From contig NZ_MAEW01000008.1 of the NCBI RefSeq assembly GCF_002013375.1, positions 62,001 to 126,000 of the forward strand: a stretch of 64,000 bases of DNA, read 5' to 3'. The translations under genes and the position numbers were made by a program. Source of the DNA: Mycobacterium sp. D16Q13. GTDB lineage: Bacteria > Actinomycetota > Actinomycetes > Mycobacteriales > Mycobacteriaceae. The notes under the pieces are model-generated. The model searched no databases, was not told the origin of the DNA, and saw only the letters and a list, made by a program, of their open reading frames with translations. Positions 59,913-64,000 of the stretch are shown one piece after another. The first letter of the stretch is position 1. Each line of letters opens with the position of its first letter.

Positions 59913-60475
59913 TTCTGGCGCCAGGCGTACAGATCGCGCAGTAGCGCGATCTCGGCTCCGTGGTGGATCAGCTCGCGATTGATGTGCAGGACGAGCGTCG
60001 CGAAGGACCGGTGGCCCCATGGCCCCTCGGCCGGGCCGCAGGGGGCCAGGAGTCCGGCCTCGTCCTTGCTCATGATGCCCTCGCGCCACGCCGCGTAAAA
60101 ACCGTCGAGTCGCTTCAGGGCATCAGCAGCGGTGACCGGGTAGTCGTAGGTCATGTAGTCGATGGGCGGGCCTGCCCAATTCTCTGGGAAATGGCTGGCG
60201 ATGCGTGCGCCCAGCACGCCCACGAGGATGTGGCCGAGCCGCCAGGCGATAGTGGTCACCGGCGCTGGATTTGGTGGTGGGGCGGCGAATTCGATGACAA
60301 GATCGCCGGAACCTCCTAGCAGAGGCGCCTTCGAGGTGCTGCGGGGACGCAGGCTCCAGCAGTCGCGCACCGGTTCCCAGAAATACTCGTCGTCGTTCAG
60401 GCCGTCCAGCCGTGGGCGCAGCTGGGTTGTCCAGTGCAATTCGATCTGGTCTACGAGTTCCTCGGTCCAGTTCAT
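59909..60475 (-). CDS. DinB-like four-helix protein
   Basis: A 188-residue DinB/YfiT-family protein. [19 protein letters not shown] and [21 protein letters not shown] carry the spaced His residues that bind a metal. Mycobacterial members include mycothiol-dependent enzymes (maleylpyruvate isomerase type). It overlaps fadD36 start-to-stop (60472-60475), and its own role is unknown. Confidence 0.85.
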   Translation of the reverse strand: MNWTEELVDQIELHWTTQLRPRLDGLNDDEYFWEPVRDCWSLRPRSTSKAPLLGGSGDLVIEFAAPPPNPAPVTTIAWRLGHILVGVLGARIASHFPENWAGPPIDYMTYDYPVTAADALKRLDGFYAAWREGIMSKDEAGLLAPCGPAEGPWGHRSFATLVLHINRELIHHGAEIALLRDLYAWRQN

Positions 60476-61863
60476 AAGATCAGCTCCCTCTTGAGGACCT
60501 TGCCCATCGCATTGCGGGGCAGCCCGTCCACGAGCCGCACTTCACGCGGGCGTTTGTGAACGGACAGCTGTTGCGCCACGTACGCGATGACGTCACTCTC
60601 CACCACATCACCGACAACGTAGGCGACGATGCGTTGCCCCAGGTCCTCGTCGGGAACGCCCACCACCGCGACTTCCACGACCCCGGGGTGACCCAGCAGC
60701 ACGGTTTCGATTTCACCGGCGCCTACGCGGTAGCCACCCGATTTGATCAGGTCGACCGATTCGCGTCCGACGATGCGGTGCATTCCGTCGCCGTCGACGA
60801 CGGCGACATCACCGGTGCGGTACCAGCCGTCCTCGGTGAGCACCTCTGCCGTCTTCTCTGGCAGATTCAGGTATCCACTGAACAATGTCGGTCCTGCAAC
60901 CTGCAGCTGGCCGACGGTTTCCCCGTCGTGTGGGGTTGCGGTGCCGTCCTCGTTCAGCAGCCGAGTTCGCACACCGGTCAACGGGTGACCGACCCACCCT
61001 GCGCGGCGCTCTCCATCGGCACGCGTGGACAGCGTGATGACGGTTTCGGTGGCGCCGTAGCGTTCGATGGGGGCATGGCCGGTAAGCCGGCGCAGCCCGT
61101 CGAAAACCGGCACTGGCAGCGGCGCGCTCCCCGACACCAGTAGCCGCGCCGAAGACAGTGCACGCGCACAGCATTCGTCGGCCACCACCCGTGACCACAC
61201 CGTCGGCACACCGAAGTACATCGTGCCTGGTGTGGCGGCGTAGGTCTCGGGTGTCGGTTTGACGGTGTGCACGAACCGATTTCCCACCCGCAGTGACCCG
61301 ACCAGGCCGAGCACCAGCCCGTGTACGTGAAACAAGGGAAGTCCATGCACCAGAACATCATCGGGCGTCCACGCCCACGCATCCGCCAGACCGTCGAGGC
61401 TGGCCGCCACTGCGCGCCGGCTCAGCTGCACGCCCTTGGGCGCACCGGTTGTCCCCGAGGTGTACACGATGAATGCCGTCGACTCCGGTCGCGGTTCGGA
61501 GTACTGATGCCACGACCGTGCGTGCCGCCGCACCGGCACATGCGGTAATCCATCCGACTCGTCCGGAGATTCACCCAGCCACGCGATCGCCCGGCTGTCG
61601 GTGAGGATGTGGCGCCGTTCCGCCTCCCCGACATCTGCCGGTACCGGCACTATCGGGACCCCTGCGATGAGCCCGGCAAGCACCGCCAGGACTGTATCTA
61701 TGCTCGGGCGAGCGAGCACCGCGATGGGACCCGAAGCGCCGCCAATGCGTTCGGCTGCTGCCGTCGCAGCACCCACCAGGTCGCCGCGGCCCCAGCTGTC
61801 CTCGCCGATGCGAACCGCGTCCGCAAGGTCGGGCGACGTGGGGTGAAGGGACGTCAGCAGCAT
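60472..61863 (-). CDS. fadD36: FadD36-type acyl-CoA synthetase
   Basis: A 463-residue ANL-family ligase, shorter than FadD6 proteins. FIVYTSGTTGAPKGVQLS is the P-loop, ERYGATET the adenine contact, and YRTGDVAV with GRESVDLIKSGG the hinge; the C-terminal Lys is in NAMGKVLKREL. It likely activates a short or medium acyl group (malonate-like in related enzymes). It is upstream of the DinB gene in one operon. Confidence 0.92.
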   Translation of the reverse strand: MLLTSLHPTSPDLADAVRIGEDSWGRGDLVGAATAAAERIGGASGPIAVLARPSIDTVLAVLAGLIAGVPIVPVPADVGEAERRHILTDSRAIAWLGESPDESDGLPHVPVRRHARSWHQYSEPRPESTAFIVYTSGTTGAPKGVQLSRRAVAASLDGLADAWAWTPDDVLVHGLPLFHVHGLVLGLVGSLRVGNRFVHTVKPTPETYAATPGTMYFGVPTVWSRVVADECCARALSSARLLVSGSAPLPVPVFDGLRRLTGHAPIERYGATETVITLSTRADGERRAGWVGHPLTGVRTRLLNEDGTATPHDGETVGQLQVAGPTLFSGYLNLPEKTAEVLTEDGWYRTGDVAVVDGDGMHRIVGRESVDLIKSGGYRVGAGEIETVLLGHPGVVEVAVVGVPDEDLGQRIVAYVVGDVVESDVIAYVAQQLSVHKRPREVRLVDGLPRNAMGKVLKRELIL

Positions 61864-61878
61864 GACGCCAGCCTAAAG

Positions 61879-62844
61879 CTAGCCTCCGGAGACCAGCGCG
61901 CGCAGGAAAAAGGTCATGTTGGCGGGCCGCTCGGCAATGCGCCGCACAAAGTACCCGTACCACTCCTCGCCGAAGGGCACATACACGCGCACATGGTGTC
62001 CCTCGCCGGCGAGACGGCGCTGTTCGGCGTCACGAATCCCGTAGAGCATCTGGTACTCGTAATCGCCCGGACCCCTGCCCGTCTCGCGCGCCATCAGACT
62101 CGCGGCATCGACGATGGCGGGATCGTGTGAGGCCACCATGGGGTACCCGTCGCCCTCCATCAAGACGCGCAGACAGCGTAAGTAGGCGACATCGACGTCC
62201 TCGGGATCTCGGTGCGCGACGGACTCTGGCTCGTCGTAGGCCCCCTTGCACAATCGAATGCGCGAGCCTTTGCCGGACAGGTCTGCACAGTCGGCGTACG
62301 TGCGCTTCAGGTAGGCCTGCAGCACGGTGCCCAGCCACGGAAAATCGGCACGCAACTCGCTCACGATGCTCAGGGTGGAATCCGTGGTGGTGTGGTCCTC
62401 GGCATCGACGGTAACCCACACCCCGGCCTGATCGGCCTTGGCACACAACAGCTGTGCGTTCTCCAGGGCTATCTGTTCCCCATCGCGCGGCAGCGCCTGA
62501 CCCAACGCGGAGAGTTTCAGCGAGATTTCCAGCGGGCGCACGCCGGTGTGCACGGTGTCGCTGCGCCGCGCCAGTGCGTCCAGCAGGGACAGATAGGCCG
62601 ACACGGTACTCGTGGCCTGCCCGATATCGGTGGTGTCCTCACCGAGGTAGTCAATCGAGATGAACCGCCCGGAATCGAGCAGCGCGGTGCTGGCGGCGAG
62701 TACATCGTCCTGAGATTCACCGGGCACGAAACGACGCACCACCTGCCGCGTCAATGGCATCCGTTCGGCGGCGTGTCGCAGCCGCGCCGATCTACTGGCC
62801 GCCAAGACGGCAGGCCTGGCCGTTTTGCCGAACCACTCAGCCAT
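61879..62844 (-). CDS. putB: proline dehydrogenase
   Basis: A 321-residue FAD-dependent monofunctional proline dehydrogenase: EISLKLSALG, WVTVDAEDHTTTDSTL, then RLCKGAYDEP and YEYQMLYGIRD are the active-site segments. It oxidises proline to pyrroline-5-carboxylate at the membrane. ATG 62844 follows GGGGAG by 7 nt and overlaps the pruA stop by 8 nt, so the two steps of proline catabolism are coupled. Confidence 0.94.
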   Translation of the reverse strand: MAEWFGKTARPAVLAASRSARLRHAAERMPLTRQVVRRFVPGESQDDVLAASTALLDSGRFISIDYLGEDTTDIGQATSTVSAYLSLLDALARRSDTVHTGVRPLEISLKLSALGQALPRDGEQIALENAQLLCAKADQAGVWVTVDAEDHTTTDSTLSIVSELRADFPWLGTVLQAYLKRTYADCADLSGKGSRIRLCKGAYDEPESVAHRDPEDVDVAYLRCLRVLMEGDGYPMVASHDPAIVDAASLMARETGRGPGDYEYQMLYGIRDAEQRRLAGEGHHVRVYVPFGEEWYGYFVRRIAERPANMTFFLRALVSGG

Positions 62845-64000
62845 CCGCACGCTCCCCGGCTGCTGGTCTTCCCGCAAGCGGCTCATCCATATGCGGGTAT
62901 TGATAATCCGTTGGAGCGTCGAATGTTTCCTTGATGGATCGCGGCAGCAGCCAGCGCTGCAGATTGAGCGGCGATCCAGCCTTGTCGTTGGTGCCCGACG
63001 CCCGGCCACCACCGAAGGGCTGTTGACCGACGACGGCACCAGTGGGCTTGTCGTTGATGTAGAAGTTTCCGGCCGCGAATCGAAGCCGGTCACTGGCCGC
63101 CTGAACGGCCTGCCGGTCATCGGCGATCACGGCACCGGTCAGCGCGTAGCGGGAGCCGGTGTCAACGACGTCGAGGATGCGCTCATAGTCGTCGTCGGGA
63201 TAGACGTGTACCGCCAGGATTGGCCCGAAGTACTCGGTGGAGAACGCCTCGTCGGTCGGGTCGTCCGAGAGCAGCACGGTGGGGCGGACGAAATATCCTT
63301 CGCTATCGTCGTATTCGCCTCCCGCCGCGATCGTCACCCCGGCGCTCTTGGCACGATCGATCGCGGCCGCGTTGCGCTTGAACGACTCCTCGTCAATGAC
63401 GGCACCACCGAAGTTCGAGAGGTCTGTGACGTCCCCGTACGTCAGCCCGGATGCCGCATCAAGGAACTCATCGCCCATCTGATCCCACACCGACCGGGCC
63501 ACAAAGGCGCGAGAGGCCGCGGAACACTTCTGCCCCTGGTAGTCGAAGGCGCCACGAATAAGCGCCGTACGCAACACATCCGGCCGCGCGGAGGTGTGCG
63601 CGACGACGAAGTCCTTGCCTCCGGTCTCGCCGACAAGCCGAGGGTAGGTGTTGTACCTGTCGATGTTGGTGCCGACTTCGCGCCATAGATGCTGAAACGT
63701 CCGGGTGGAGCCGGTGAAATGGATACCCGCCAAGCGCGGATCGGCGAGCGCCACATCCGATACCGCGATCCCGTCTCCGTTGAGCAGGTTGATGACCCCG
63801 GGCGGTAATCCGGCGGCCTCCAGCAGCTCCATGGTGAAATGCGCGGCAAAGGCCTGGGTGATGGACGGCTTCCACACCACAGTGTTTCCCAAAAGCGCTG
63901 GGGCCGTGGGAAGGTTTCCCGCAATCGCGGTGAAGTTGAACGGCGTGATGGCGTAGACGAAGCCCTCCAGCGGGCGGTACTCCATCCGATTCCACGCGCC
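62837..64000 (-). CDS. pruA: 1-pyrroline-5-carboxylate dehydrogenase, N-terminus outside the window
   Basis: About 387 residues of an aldehyde dehydrogenase, open to the right edge. FNFTAIAGNLP is the NAD-fold entry, GETGGKDFVVAH carries the general-base Glu, and GQKCSAASRAFV the catalytic Cys. It oxidises glutamate semialdehyde to glutamate after proline dehydrogenase. The gene starts upstream of the window; the first ATG visible at 63985 is internal. Confidence 0.94.
   Translation of the reverse strand, partial: GAWNRMEYRPLEGFVYAITPFNFTAIAGNLPTAPALLGNTVVWKPSITQAFAAHFTMELLEAAGLPPGVINLLNGDGIAVSDVALADPRLAGIHFTGSTRTFQHLWREVGTNIDRYNTYPRLVGETGGKDFVVAHTSARPDVLRTALIRGAFDYQGQKCSAASRAFVARSVWDQMGDEFLDAASGLTYGDVTDLSNFGGAVIDEESFKRNAAAIDRAKSAGVTIAAGGEYDDSEGYFVRPTVLLSDDPTDEAFSTEYFGPILAVHVYPDDDYERILDVVDTGSRYALTGAVIADDRQAVQAASDRLRFAAGNFYINDKPTGAVVGQQPFGGGRASGTNDKAGSPLNLQRWLLPRSIKETFDAPTDYQYPHMDEPLAGRPAAGERADG

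Overview
This window looks like the chromosome of a rapidly growing mycobacterium, most likely of the Mycobacteroides abscessus/chelonae group. DNA is GC-rich, GTG starts and 4-nt ATGA/GTGA overlaps are common, and the gene set is typically mycobacterial: Kgd, LpqY-SugABC, SigE-RseA-HtrA-TatB, GlgC/GlgM, GpgS, FolP2, FadD6 and FadD36. Gene order follows the M. tuberculosis Rv1249c-to-Rv1187 block as I recall it, with insertions. Species assignment is inference; no search was run. I found no rRNA, tRNA, CRISPR array or insertion sequence.

Layout. 1-6015: a Bcr/CflA efflux pump (cut by the left edge), a small membrane-associated protein and kgd. 6115-24278 is the accessory-looking part: two tandem LIP-type lipases, a PucR regulator, a methyltransferase, two near-identical SDRs, two tandem serine hydrolases, an operon of Baeyer-Villiger-type monooxygenase, SDR and cytochrome P450 with a divergent TetR regulator, then lpqZ, a malic enzyme, a MarC protein and CorA. 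24285-29245: the trehalose importer operon lpqY-sugA-sugB-sugC with a translationally coupled SUFU-domain gene. 29434-35424: small membrane proteins, a CitE-like lyase, an MpaB-type oxygenase, a lytic transglycosylase and mrp. 35421-38634: the envelope-stress operon sigE-rseA-htrA-tatB. 38809-43466: an O-methyltransferase and a RaaS-type TetR gene with an ABC exporter and a membrane methyltransferase. 43489-49558: glucan and glucosylglycerate synthesis (glgC, glgM, gpgS), a DNA glycosylase, a DivIVA-like protein and folP2. 49691-57875: an epimerase, a degenerate HNH protein, two FadD6 paralogues, two LOG proteins, an F420-type oxidoreductase and an AraC regulator. 57865-64000: lysine/peptidoglycan genes dapE and dapD, a DinB protein, fadD36, and proline catabolism putB-pruA (pruA cut by the right edge).

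The most interesting functional unit is 14400-20391. P450, alcohol dehydrogenase, Baeyer-Villiger monooxygenase and esterase-like hydrolases lie in line on one strand with a divergent TetR gene. That is the enzyme order needed to turn an unactivated C-H bond into a cleaved ester. The best non-coding signals are a 21-bp near-perfect inverted repeat between folP2 and the epimerase (49594-49653), an operator overlapping the start codon of an apparently leaderless raaS-like gene (39597-39614), three perfect palindromes within 63 bp between the lipases (7454-7516), and five convergent gene pairs whose stop codons interlock in 4 bp.
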